64,000 nt of DNA from Ilyonectria destructans (lineage: Eukaryota; Ascomycota; Sordariomycetes; Hypocreales; Nectriaceae). The stretch covers positions 2,542,001-2,606,000 of the forward strand of contig JAHEWK010000009.1 of the NCBI GenBank assembly GCA_020740775.1, read 5' to 3'. Positions 53,405 through 64,000 of this stretch are shown here, piece after piece (position 1 is the first letter of the stretch; each line of letters starts with the position of its first letter). The notes beneath the pieces were generated by a model that did not search any database, was not told the DNA's origin, and saw only the letters and a list, made by a program, of their open reading frames with translations. Both the position numbers and the translations under genes were made by a program.

Positions 53405-53931
53405 ACGCCAGCGACGCGAGACAAAAAATAATTACGTCGTACTGGTACTTTAAACTAGAAATATGACATTGCGCTCTTATAATTTAGCAAACCTATCGCC
53501 TAACATACAAATGTGAAACGTTGTGTAAAGAGAGTTGAAAATAGGTCACTGCTTGGTAGTCTGCGTCGTTACCATCCGTCGGGGCCTCTATTGCTGGCTT
53601 AGGGTAAGGGAATATTAAAAATGTGCCAAGGCCACTTCCAACTGGGCCACGAATGAAGTCGACATTATTCGTCTTCACCAATGAGGCTGTCTGTGTGCGA
53701 GTATGCATGCATCAGGCCACTCCAGATAAGAAGCAGGCGATAAAGAAGGCCTCAGTGGGCTGACGTCAGCATTACTCTGAAATGTACTTTTGTCTGCTGA
53801 TTCCCCGCAGATGTGATATATAGCTTAATACTACGCATTTAGTCCACGTACGTCTCCGAAATAACTTTTAAGCACACATTGATGAATTTTCTACTGCAAT
53901 CATCATCCATCATCATCCATTATCTTCCATA
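53405..53931. other. Intergenic region
   Basis: Three-prime flank of the cofilin gene and promoter of the CrtC-like gene, with a TATA-like GATATATAGC at about 53815-53824 and CATCATC repeats just before the ATG at 53932. Confidence 0.5.
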
Positions 53932-55065
53932 ATGGCTCCGATCCCGTCTGCTCTCGCCTCTTCACCCGAGCAATATCATGCACTTGGCCTCTCACCTAGC
54001 ACTATTGAGGTACGGGAGGACGGCCTTCGAACATCTCCTGAACAAAGAGGATGCTGGGAGTGGTGGTACTTCGACACGCACCTAGCCAACGGCGCAAAGC
54101 TCGTCGTCGTCTTCTTCACAAAAGATCTTGCCAAGCCATACACGGGTCTTGATCCCCGCATCACCATCCAACTCGACACGCCCGACGGCCGTAGCTGGGA
54201 CGTTCGGCGTGTCTTTTCCCCTCATGAATTCACAGCGAGTAAGGAACGTTGCGATGTGCGCATATCGGCTGGCGAGGGAAAAGAGCCCTTTTCTTTTCGA
54301 TGCGACGATAACCTGCAGACCTTTGACATTTTTGCCATTGTCGAGGACCTCGAAGTGAGGGTTCGCCTTACGAGGACTACAGAGCCATGGCGCCCTCGAA
54401 CCGGATACCTCGTATACGGCAAGGAGGAGAAGGAATACTTTGCCTGGCTGCCGTCAGTCCCACTGGGGAACGTGACCGCGACTTATCAAGTGCCTGGTGA
54501 GGAGCCTGTGACTACCGAGGGTCACGGGTATCACGACCACAATTGGGGAAACGTTTCATTGACAAAGGTCGTCAACCATTGGTATTGGGGACGTGGGACA
54601 GTTGGTCCCTACACCTTCATCTCGGCATCAATTGACGCTGAGCGAGCGTACGGCGATAAAAAGCTCAATGTTTTTATGCTCGCCCGCGATGGCTCCATTG
54701 TGGCAGACGACGGAACAAAGGTCGTTTTCACCGCCAGCAAGATTGCCGTTGATGCACCAACCAAACGACCTGTGGCGGATCTCTTGCGATTCGAGTACCG
54801 TGATGGCGACGTACGCTATGTGCTCGACTATGAGAGGCAGAAGACAATCCTCCGCAAGAATCTCATCGATACCATACCTGGGTTTTGGAAATTCCTGGCT
54901 TGGTTAGTGAGGTTCGACGGTCGCTATCTCAGATTTTCGGGGGTCCTAAAGCTCAAAAAATACGACAAGGAAGAGTTGGTAGAGGAATATGAGAGTGAGG
55001 CGTTGTGGGAGCTCATGTGGTTTGGAAAGGTCTTCGAACAAGTTGCCGAACATCCAGCAAATTGA
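53932..55065 (+). CDS. CrtC/AttH family lipocalin-like protein (hydroxyneurosporene synthase-like)
   Basis: Intronless 377-aa protein. Diagnostic family blocks are GCWEWWYFDTHLANG near residue 39, HGYHDHNWGN near 200, HWYWGRGTVG and the closing EYESEALWELMWFG. The family includes bacterial carotenoid 1,2-hydratase (CrtC), AttH proteins, and fungal pericyclases (Diels-Alderases) of secondary metabolism; all share two stacked lipocalin-like barrels. Which activity applies cannot be read from sequence. No signal peptide or membrane segment is seen. It lies 527 bp downstream of the cofilin paralogue on the same strand. No polyketide or peptide synthetase occurs in the window. Confidence 0.85.
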   Translation: MAPIPSALASSPEQYHALGLSPSTIEVREDGLRTSPEQRGCWEWWYFDTHLANGAKLVVVFFTKDLAKPYTGLDPRITIQLDTPDGRSWDVRRVFSPHEFTASKERCDVRISAGEGKEPFSFRCDDNLQTFDIFAIVEDLEVRVRLTRTTEPWRPRTGYLVYGKEEKEYFAWLPSVPLGNVTATYQVPGEEPVTTEGHGYHDHNWGNVSLTKVVNHWYWGRGTVGPYTFISASIDAERAYGDKKLNVFMLARDGSIVADDGTKVVFTASKIAVDAPTKRPVADLLRFEYRDGDVRYVLDYERQKTILRKNLIDTIPGFWKFLAWLVRFDGRYLRFSGVLKLKKYDKEELVEEYESEALWELMWFGKVFEQVAEHPAN

Positions 55066-56229
55066 GTTGACAAGTCGTTCCCTTCAAGGTTTCTTTTCCC
55101 CTTACTATTATCAAACATTTTGTAATGTCTCAGTTTGTCTTTATGCGAGTCCAAATCATCAGAAAAAGCTATCAGAAGCGGTGATCACCAGTGCTTTTTC
55201 TTACTGGAAGTCAAATCTTCTTCTTGGAAGTCCCTCTCAAGCTCGCACGAGAAGCGGATGGCCCGAGCGGGGATTTGGGCGTTGCCTTATCTGGCTTATC
55301 CGGGTAATACCGCTTGCTAGTGTTCCCAGATAGCCTCGGCCAAGATTGACTCTATAGCCGACCCATGCCCGCCTTTCTACAGAACAGGTCCGTCCTTGAG
55401 CTGGTGTCATTGCGAATTACCCCGTTGCTATCCTTGCTCACTGGAACAATTCAGTTCCGTTTGGTCCCTGCCCGGCAGCTGGCGATGTCTGAAGTCGAAA
55501 TAATGCGACCGCGGAGCACTATCTTCCTTGCTTCTCCCAGAGCGCCCCGGCCTCGGTCTGACCCTGCCAGGCCATTAGACACCATCCGCTGTTTGTCCCA
55601 CCGCGCCTAGTTACGAGCCCGCAATGCCACGAGCATTCGTAAATGGCAAAGGGAGGACGAAAGTCCCATCCGATTCGGCATCCTTCCGCTGCCTTTCACA
55701 CTGATCTCTGCTCAGTCATGTAGGGTCAGTAGTATTCTACCCTTCTGTCAAGATCGTAGTTCCGTCAGAAGGCTCTTAGTATATAGGCGGCTTTGTTTTA
55801 GCAGGTATAGACCCCAATTCAGAAACTGTCAATAGGACTTGTTTAAGACAACATCAGCCATGTATTTAGCCTTAAACTTGACTTTACGATATCGATTATC
55901 CAACAACTTAATGCACTGCCAACGTGAGGGATCCCTGCCCGAATTACACGGTAAAGAGCCTAATCCATGGCATTTGGTGTCGCAAGGTAGCAGGCAAGAC
56001 TTTCTAGATGTCTACAACGCGATAGTTTGCCCATCACCAACCATGAGAAGATACCGGAGATCTAGAACAAAATTAGCGTCATTCACTAGATTATGTTTTG
56101 TGACTACGAAACGCACGTTGAGGTGAGGAAGAAGATCATAGGCGAGACACAGGCCACTCACCCAAGATATCACTTACTTTACAGTACGATTAAGGCTCAG
56201 GCTTGCCGTGAAGTTGGAGTTGTGGCTGG
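55066..56229. other. Intergenic region
   Basis: No gene recognised. Scattered short frames lack family resemblance. Confidence 0.45.
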
Positions 56230-56625
56230 CTAGTCCTTCTTTTTCTCTGTCTTAGAAGCAATCATAGCATCAATCCTTTGCCAACAGGTGAAGCCCTCAA
56301 CCCAGCAGGTGAGAATCCACTTCCACCACAGGCCGCTCCATCTGCGCACTCCGTGTCGGACCATACGAGTGCGGTCGAAGGCAATGACCTCGATGCTGTG
56401 AACGGCAGTAAGAGACCAGAAGCCGACCTTGATGATGGACTGGAATCGCGTCGGTCCACCTGGGAACCCGTTTTCAAGAAGACGCCAGGGGAGGCTGCTG
56501 GGGACGAGCCATGGCAGGCCAACAAAACAGGCAACATTCAAGAGCACTCCAGAGAAAACCACGGCACCAACGCCACGTGGGGAGGCATATTCCGCGATCT
56601 GGACCGGATGCGAGTTGGGAGCCAT
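56230..56625 (-). CDS. Small integral membrane protein (DUF4499/TMEM254-like)
   Basis: 131-aa single-exon protein with about three hydrophobic segments (GAVVFSGVLLNVACFVGLPW, FWSLTAVHSIEVIAF, LWWKWILTCWVEGFTCW) and a lysine-rich C-terminus (KTEKKKD) that could serve as an ER-retention-like tail. The pattern AVH-x-EV followed by RHGV...LWWKWIL resembles small fungal membrane proteins related to the DUF4499/TMEM254 group. The function is unknown. Confidence 0.65.
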   Translation of the reverse strand: MAPNSHPVQIAEYASPRGVGAVVFSGVLLNVACFVGLPWLVPSSLPWRLLENGFPGGPTRFQSIIKVGFWSLTAVHSIEVIAFDRTRMVRHGVRRWSGLWWKWILTCWVEGFTCWQRIDAMIASKTEKKKD

Positions 56626-57565
56626 GGTGAGGTAAGTGAGAATGATTGTTCGTTTTGTGGGTTAGACTGGTAAGGAGTGGTATTGGTAAACTGAGAAGCC
56701 GAAGTCCCGCAAAAGATTTGAGTTTTCAAGCAGGCGAGGTTTAAAGACGTCACCAAGGCAAGACGGTGTCCGGCTGGTTGTCTGAGTGAAGCCTTTTATG
56801 TTTCGGGGGGAAGCGCGGATGAGCCGGGCGCAGGTAACTCTAAGCCTACGTAATCAAATAAAAATGAGACCGGTAAATCCCAGTCTAGACTAGCTTGCGA
56901 GCGGCAATGCACTTCCCCCTCGGTCTCGGTATGGTGGATCCCCCACAAGATGCCGAGGGCATTTCAAGCTTGTGATGGGAAACCGCCGTCAATATTCGAA
57001 CTTTGTTATCTATATCATGGTTGAACACCTGGAACAGACCCTGGCTATAGAATATACTTGCGTGGCTATGCCGTTGTATTTTTTACACATTCATACTTAC
57101 TCGCCTAACTAACCTGAATTCCATTGGAAATCAGCAAAAGCTGCTCTCATTCTCAGGCCACGGAACGATATGGCTGAGAAAATGTGCCTCAAATTGCACC
57201 CGGACATCCCCAAAGACGTTATTCTGGAACTCCAGTCACTCAAGAGCTATGCGAAAGGTTGGTATAGGGTAAGCCGGGTACTTCGGGGTCAATACTGTAG
57301 TACGACTGGGACATCATGTTGGTCAGCGTTAGTGACAGGTCTCTACAAGTTGCTAGTACAGTGGGCTGGGTATAAGATAATAGCTAATGGGTAGGTACTG
57401 TGGGCGAAGTTAACCAGGTGTGTTAATCGCTCGGGGGCTTAGTGGTCTAGGTAACTGGTTTTTTACTTCATCCTAGAACATCCTAGCACATGAGTTGAGG
57501 TCAACTTTGCCCCTGCACCGTCACTGCGGGCATTTCCACCGTAGCCAGTAGTCAACACCCGGTTA
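56626..57565. other. Intergenic region
   Basis: Flanks of the membrane protein and metacaspase genes. The short frame at 57170-57394 is not supported. A segment at 57431-57460 superficially resembling a tRNA A-box was rejected. Confidence 0.45.
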
Positions 57566-59050
57566 CTACATCACAAAAAGAAGATCCGTATCTGCCCAGA
57601 CAGTTAGAGAAACATATGGACCCCTACACAGGGAGATCTTACCTAGCGGATGGCTGCAAGACAGCTGAGGCTTTTGGGTATAATTTGGCTCCAGAAGATT
57701 CCGAATATTATTGAGAAGCTCAACATAGCTTTGTTGGGGTTTAGAATTCAGGGCAGTGATAAATGCCCATGACATTGCACCGGTAGCCTTAGAATCAATA
57801 GTTGCATCGGCACTGACGGAAGAAGTGTGTTAGCCAAGTGTCCCCTGATGATAGGTGTGCTTGTACTTGCGATGTTTGGTCATCCTTGCTACCTGCCCAC
57901 ATAACAACATCTGCTGGGGATGTCCGAGTCTCGATTGTTTTTTGATAACCCTCATTTCCATTGAGAGCCGACTTGGTGAAATTGAGAATGCTGCTGGCAA
58001 TACCTGCAACGTCGTCCTTCAAATACGCAGCATACGCGCCGAGCAGCCCTTGACCAGCTTCTTTAGCGAGATTAGGCTCCTTAAGAACTCCCTTGGTAGA
58101 GTAGACATAAGGAAGATCCATTGCAGTAGCAGAATGGCAGGAGTCGAAGATTGAAGTCAGCCTAACTCCTGGTTGGAGTGGCCGTACAACGCGCCAATGT
58201 ATCTCATCATCAACGATGTGACCTGCTCGCTGCCAATCAACCGGATATATGACGTCGTCAAATCCATCATCCTCATCTCCATCTAAATCTTCAGTTCGCC
58301 CACCGTGACCTAAGAGAAGGTTAGTGATTTAAACTAGGGATAAAGAATAGTCGACTTCCCTGAGTAATGAAGAAAAAGCGAGTCGTGAGGGCGCGCATCT
58401 TTGACCAGCCACTCAAAGGCTGCGATGATGTTCGCTTTGGTTGGATGCATAATTGGGTTAGATTGGTCATCTGTTAGAATAACCATATCTTCTCGTTTGT
58501 AATTGTAGCGTTCGACGAGAAAGGCTGATACATTGTGTACATCATTGATACAACCCTTTAGCTCGCCCTTTTGGCCAAAGTAATTGATTCCGATCAGCAA
58601 GGCCTTGCGACGTCCGGTACAATTGGAATACTGAAATTTGTAGCCTTGTGGAGCGCCGTTGCCGAATTGTTGGGGCAGAGTCGGCGGTGGAGGGCCAGGT
58701 CGTGCTGATCGATTGATGTTACCGAATTGTTTTAGGGGGAAGCCATACGCATCTAGATTAAGCGGAGGTGGTCGAGGTGGTGCGTTGAATGGTGGTTGAG
58801 GTGGTCCGTAACCATTGAATTGCGAACGAGGAGGAGGGAATGGAGGGGGAGGTCCAGGAGGCGGTCCAGGAGGTAATCCTTGAGGGAACTGACTTCTGTA
58901 GCCGTTCTGCTGGGGATAGTTTGGAGGAGTGCCATGATATGTCTGATAAGGAGGAGGGATGTTTCCATAATTCTGGTGTTGCGGGTGGAATGGCGATTGT
59001 TGGCTTCGCTGGGCTGGGCAGTAGTAATTTTGATCAGGATAAAAGGACAT
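57566..59050 (-). CDS. Type I metacaspase
   Basis: Four exons (59050-58360, 58309-57871, 57812-57643, 57591-57566) encode 441 aa. Residues 1-150 are a Pro/Gln/Tyr-rich prodomain typical of type I metacaspases. The caspase-like domain follows with [28 protein letters not shown] (catalytic His232), DSCHSAT (catalytic Cys288), [20 protein letters not shown] and [15 protein letters not shown]. The enzyme is a Ca-dependent Arg/Lys protease linked to stress, ageing and cell death. Oddities: intron 1 has GGAAGT at the donor where GTAAGT is expected, and intron 2 uses a GC donor (GCAAGT). Only with these introns is the domain continuous. If intron 1 is not spliced, a stop follows [11 protein letters not shown] and the protein loses its cysteine. 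Confidence 0.82.
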
Positions 59051-60538
59051 GGTGGTCGGCTATGCAGAATCTCCGTGTCGATACAGAATGCTCATCTGCT
59101 ACGATTTATCCTTGCAGACGGAAATTCCCAAGTCACAACGCGTGAGGATGTAATATAATTATCAAACGCTGCAGGCAAAGAAATTGTTACAAGACGGTTG
59201 AGATGTTTCCCGCTCACTCCGCCAAGCCACTAGATTGCCACACCACGTCAGCCCAGTCTAGTAGACAGGATCGGGTAACTCGGCTGCTCAAAGCAACTTG
59301 GCATTTACTGCGTAAGCTGGCGACTGCACAAACACGAGCATGGGCTTATAATCCGTCCCATGAATGACGTTGCTGTGGGTTCCCAAACCCTTTACCTCTT
59401 CCCGCCACGGGCAAATGCGCGGCTTGGCCGTAGATGTTTCGGCGCCCTGATGTCATCCCGTTACAGTCCACTGCCGTTTTCTCCGGCATGGCATCGGCGA
59501 CGCCGGTGCTTAGCGTCGGCCGCGGAGCACAGCCACCCCGACGGTGAATATCAGAGTTGGAGAGATCAATACCGCAAAAAGTCACCAACTTTTACCAGAC
59601 CTGCTGGAGATATCATTTGCTATGCTTGATTATAACAACATGGCCTGTGAAACTGGGGGAGAACGGGGCCCCTCAGGAGCCACGGATGAAGCTATCCGCT
59701 AACATCAAGGGCGCTCCTTAATCGCACATGTACTTGCTCTTCGCCAATTAGTCTCGTTCTAGAAAACGCCTCCACTATGTCCCCACTATCCAGCCGTCAA
59801 ACGACAAATTGGCCGCATGATTCGATATTGGCGACTCCACCGGCCATATTCCATTACGCTATTTCGGATCAAAAATGCCGTTGAATCCAATCGTGCCCAG
59901 GAATGGCAGGGCATCTCACCAAAAAAATCCAGCATATATTTGAGTTGCATATGCGTTCTAACTTCCCTTCAAGCCAACCTCTCGCTTAAGTCCATACCAT
60001 CCAGATGCCTCTCTGCATTTCTTAACAATTGATGTCCCGGAGGTGGTGAGTTAAGAGCTAGAAGACCTCGTCTTCTCATAAACCAACAGGTAAGGCTGAA
60101 TGGATGCTGACAATGACCCCGATGGTAGTCGACCGAGCTTAAACCTCTAGTTAGAGTGTCAAAGGAAACGGGGCTCTGGTCAAGCTAGCTCCACAGCTAG
60201 GGCAAGGAGGCAGCGGGGAACACACACTGTATTTATACGGGGATATTTCCTAGCCTTCTCTTGATAATTAACACCGTTCCATTAAGAGAGAGACGGGGGC
60301 CCATGGGTAGATGATTTCCACCCAGCGACATAGAGAAACTCTATACAACGACTCTAATTTCATATTCCTCCACATATCAGTACGATGAAACAAATAGACC
60401 TGACGGGGTACGAAACCCTCTTGCTGCAGCTACCTGAGGTTTTTTTTTGTCTTTCCCCCATGACGCATACTGGTTAGCCAACGGGGACTACACAAACCCA
60501 ACTATTGACACGCATATTGAATGCAGGTTCGAGTAAAC
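59051..60538. other. Intergenic region
   Basis: About 1.5 kb with no recognised gene. Open frames at 59346-59629 occur on both strands and look spurious. Confidence 0.45.
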
Positions 60539-61540
60539 CTATGAGATGAAGGTTTGCATGTTTGAAATCTTGACTGTTGGCATGCGAGCCTGAGGGTGGC
60601 CCTCGCCAGCGGCAGTTATGGTGTCTGAAAGGGCAGCCGACAGCTTAGCCGCTACCTCTGCAGGGCCCATGGTGGTTGCAGTCTTGAATTGGTAGATGAA
60701 TCTGGTTCCATCGATAAGAGCAGGCCTTAGAAATGTGATATTGCCCTTGGAGTTATCAAGCATTGTCTGAACTGCCTTGGACGTGATTGGAGCAACTCCA
60801 CAAGCTCCAGTCCATTGCACCGAGAGCGTTGTAGAGTTGTAGGGGTCGCCGGATTTGATATTGCTGGGAGTTTGTTTTATTGCGAGGGCAAGTTTCTCAT
60901 CCTGGAATTCTTTGTCGCTGTTACTAGAAGAAACGTAATGCAAGCGTGTATGTGAATGCCATGCTTCATGGTTTCCCGGGTTGCCGAGCGGTATCTTGTA
61001 GAATATCATACCGCCTGTGATGATGACTCTACCATTATATAAGATATCGACTGTGTTGAATAAAACAGACGGGTGCTCATGGGTCTTTATGGTCGTATGG
61101 TTGAACAACTGATTGGCAATTTGCTCTCCAACGTCAGTTAATTTCGCCCCAGTCCCTAGAGTATTTGGAATTCGATTATACGCGAGCAGTTTGTTGATAT
61201 CCATGGCGATCTCAGGAATCACCTTGAGGGCGTCTGCGCTTCCGGGGGTTGGCCATAAGGCTCCGAGATCAACAGTTTTGACAGTCATGCCGGAGGCAAG
61301 AGTTGGATGGCGAAATATCGTGATAGCGGTGTCTCGTAACACATCTTCCGCCTGGCTGATGGCCGACATTAGCCTTGGAAGACCATTGTCACCTTCTGCC
61401 GCAGAGTCTTCTTCTGTCATGGCAGCGAAGCCAAAAATGTTGGCAATGGCGCCTACAGCTTTCTCGATGCCTCCGGCATTGTTCGCTATCCAGTTGATCA
61501 CATCAGGAATCGAATTGACAAGCGAAGACCAGGCACTCAT
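60539..61540 (-). CDS. Unrecognised 333-aa protein
   Basis: Single uninterrupted minus-strand frame with codon use like the neighbouring genes, and long enough to be unlikely by chance. The N-terminal 40 residues are two amphipathic helices (INWIANNAGGIEKAVGAIAN then IFGFA), followed by an acidic patch (EEDSAAEGDN). The middle and C-terminal parts look globular and beta-rich (VRIITGGMIFYKI-like and STTLSVQWTGACGVAP segments). There is one cysteine, no signal peptide and no membrane anchor. No family was recognised, so no function is proposed. Confidence 0.6.
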   Translation of the reverse strand: MSAWSSLVNSIPDVINWIANNAGGIEKAVGAIANIFGFAAMTEEDSAAEGDNGLPRLMSAISQAEDVLRDTAITIFRHPTLASGMTVKTVDLGALWPTPGSADALKVIPEIAMDINKLLAYNRIPNTLGTGAKLTDVGEQIANQLFNHTTIKTHEHPSVLFNTVDILYNGRVIITGGMIFYKIPLGNPGNHEAWHSHTRLHYVSSSNSDKEFQDEKLALAIKQTPSNIKSGDPYNSTTLSVQWTGACGVAPITSKAVQTMLDNSKGNITFLRPALIDGTRFIYQFKTATTMGPAEVAAKLSAALSDTITAAGEGHPQARMPTVKISNMQTFIS

Positions 61541-64000
61541 ACTGAAGCAAGGGTGGAAGGTAGAAGTATTTTAAGGTTGTTCGAGTTCAGGACTGAAATT
61601 CAATAATGGGGAGGCTCTGTGATTGTGTAGATCGGACTAATGATGTGAAAACAGATTCTCTGGGGGAAGATGTCACACCTTTATAGACATTTGAGATTAA
61701 AAAACAGTCGCGAGGCCATTGGGCTTGGGTCTGCAGGCCGCTGCTTGAAGATACAATATTATACTAGTTTGGCATACTGGGCTCGGTTCTAACTTTACCT
61801 AATTCAGCATATTAGCACCACTCAAAACTCAGCCATCCTCCTTCAAACTCGAGGTATATGTGGAGCGTTGACCTAGATAACATGCCTATGCCGTTCTGCC
61901 AGTACACGATGTGCACTAATTGAACGAGCTCGACCATTCCAGTGTCGTAGATGTCTTAAGTCCCATTGGCTCAAGATTTGGAGCTGAGACCTCCCCATTC
62001 CGTCGTGGTAGTAGAAAGGCCAGTCGGATTGGAATGTGAAACAGAAACGCCCACACTCAATAGCCAGCTAGTGGTGCGTACCGGATTGGGAAACACCCGG
62101 CAGCTGACCTGGTTTCCACCCACAAAAAGGCCCTGAGTGTGTGGAGATGTTGCGTCCGTGGTCTGCACTGTGGGTCATAAAGTACCTTCTCAGCTAAGAT
62201 CCTTGATATTGGCACGATAAAGTCTCGGATGATGAGCTTTAAGGTATGATTGTTTCTTACAGTAAGCAGAATGGTCACAAATAGCCAGAGTTCTCCTATA
62301 TTAGCCCCCGAGCCCCCGAAACCTCGCATAAAGCATAAGCACTCGTCCAATCAAATCCGAATCAACTCCTAGTGCATTATTGTGACTACCCCACAGTAAA
62401 TGTGATAGTGCTTTTTTAAGTCTGGCTTCCCTGTGATCTATACCTTATGTAGCTGAGATAAGACAAACAGATTACTTGAGCAAGACGAAAACTCTAGGTA
62501 TTGGCCAGTCTCCAGCAGGTGATTCAATCCACTTCACTTCATCCTTCTTTTATCTCCGGAATTTTAGCAGAGAAAAGTTAGATTCATATTTTTACAGATT
62601 GTGACAACACCGAGGCTCGTCCTCCGAAAGGAAAGCCGAGACGGGACCATTGTAGGCGGCGTCGACGTTTCTGGCTTAGTTAACATTACTGTGGCTTGAG
62701 CATATCCAGCTGATAGACAACACTGTTGTCATATATACCCATACGGATCGAGTAAGGCGTCTTGTTGAAGGCAAGGGCGCTGGGAAACGAGTGGCTTCAA
62801 CCCCCTATCCCCCTTAAAGGTTGAAGGCAAGTAATTCACTTGGCAGCCAGCCACTTCACGTAACCTGTGTTCGTATTCAAACCCTATCACCATAGTCAGC
62901 TGGCCGTGACGCAAGAATAGCGTGTAAAATACATGCCAATTCAGCTCCCTCTTTGTCCGGCTATTGCGGTCACAGCGATATGTGCCGATACCAAATATCC
63001 AACCAAATATCTAAGTCGTTCGCCGAGGCCTAGCGATATTCGAGGTCGACATGGACTGATTTAACGTTCCGCAAGTCTCAATGAGGGCAACTGAAGTAAG
63101 ACTAGTGTGCCTCGCGTAAGTTCGCATTAAGCTTGTTACCCTCACGTCAATGATGTTAAAGATCAGATGAAGTGTCCCATACTTCCCAGTAGCGGTTTTT
63201 AATTCTAGCCATTTCGGAAGAGATCCAAGCAATGAAAGAAAGGAAAGCCCAATAGAGTTTGAATTGGCCTGGCAAGAGTCGACGTTCAGAGTTTCCGTTC
63301 CGCTCGCACATTCTACTTGTCTCTGTCTAAATCAGACAGACTAACAAGACTATTAGAAGCGCTGGCAGCGAGGTTTATAAGGTCGAATCCGAGCCAAGAC
63401 GTGACATAATTCCTTGTTACGACGCATTCAGAGTCCATTGACGTAGGTATTGGCGGGAGTTGCAAACGGCACGAGACAGAGAGACTAGGTCATCTTCTTA
63501 AGTCACATCCTACGCAGCGCCCGACCCTGGCCCTTGGTGATCCCCTCCGCTCAACTGAAGAGGGAGCGCGGGAAAAGAAGATATAAACGCGTTGAGGAAG
63601 CTGGCATGCACTGTATCACGTCGTACAGAGGCCGCTTGTTTCAGTGCTGCGTCTGCAGCACTCGCCTGCCATTCTACGTTCGGAGACATAAACTCAACCA
63701 TCATCATTAGCCACCGAGACTTCCATTTAATGCCTTATCGCCACAATCATCTTGGACCACTACCCTCCTATACTACCTTCCATCCCAAGGAATAACCGAG
63801 CCGGTATCCTTCCATCTGGTTGATCTCAGCTGTGCAAGGGCGCCTAGATGTGGGTATGTTTGGCTTAGTGTTGCAGTCATCAGGTTAACCCTGTGGCATT
63901 CCGGCACCAACAAGTCAGATTGAGGTGATATATTGTTGGCAGTGTCGTTCCTCTGCGTCCTGAGGGTGTGGCAGATAAGTTATTCGCATGTTTGTTAGAC
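61541..64000. other. Intergenic region at window end
   Basis: About 2.4 kb without a supported gene. Several short minus-strand frames (62057-62350, 63011-63232, 63510-63707) have no family signal. A gene could be broken by the window edge, but none is evident. Confidence 0.4.

Noticed and set aside
57431..57520. tRNA-like A-box (GCTTAGTGGTCTAGG)
   Set aside because: No matching B-box or acceptor stem downstream within a usual tRNA length.

Overview
The window comes from the nuclear genome of a filamentous ascomycete (Pezizomycotina; the gene content would suit a plant-associated Sordariomycete, which is inference). The evidence is: short introns (45-165 bp) with GTATGT/GTAAGT donors, CTAAC-like branch sites and YAG acceptors; fungal enzyme families (a CBM1-tailed CE1 esterase and a CE12 rhamnogalacturonan acetylesterase); three NACHT-type NLR genes; and transposons carrying repeat-induced point mutation (RIP) style C-to-T damage. 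No operons, rRNA, CRISPR or convincing tRNA were seen.

Layout. 1-14.3 kb is a metabolic stretch: a cytochrome P450, a TDP2-like phosphodiesterase, three decayed genes side by side (aldoxime dehydratase, MFS transporter, NmrA-like reductase), an intact isoflavone-reductase-like NmrA protein, a nitronate monooxygenase, and a secreted CE1 acetyl xylan esterase with a C-terminal cellulose-binding module. 14.9-23.3 kb holds two tandem NACHT-ankyrin NLR genes on the minus strand. 23.7 kb has a decayed LTR fragment. 26.1-27.9 kb encodes a secreted protein built almost entirely of short Val/Thr/Glu-rich repeats. 28.9-35.7 kb is mostly broken genes: two SDRs, a likely transcription-factor remnant, a kinase-like gene and one unidentified remnant. 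36.4-41.2 kb has a rhamnogalacturonan acetylesterase and a third NLR with an N-terminal sigma-type amyloid motif.

41.65-50.07 kb is a transposon block: a Fot1/pogo-type DNA transposon with perfect 70-bp terminal inverted repeats around a very AT-rich interior, followed directly by a Ty1/copia retrotransposon in reverse orientation whose 3' LTR is an almost complete palindrome. 50.3-55.1 kb is the most unusual part: a diverged actin paralogue and a diverged cofilin paralogue in head-to-head orientation sharing one intergenic region, followed by a CrtC/AttH (lipocalin-like) protein, a family that includes fungal pericyclases. 56.2-61.5 kb has a small membrane protein, a metacaspase with two unusual splice donors, and an unrecognised 333-aa protein. 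The last 2.4 kb shows no supported gene.

Exon structures were built by hand from splice signals, reading-frame continuity and remembered family sequence, without alignment software. The best candidate for an undescribed system is the actin/cofilin pair beside the CrtC-like gene. It may be a private actin-turnover module or a self-protection copy next to a metabolite locus; that reading is inference.
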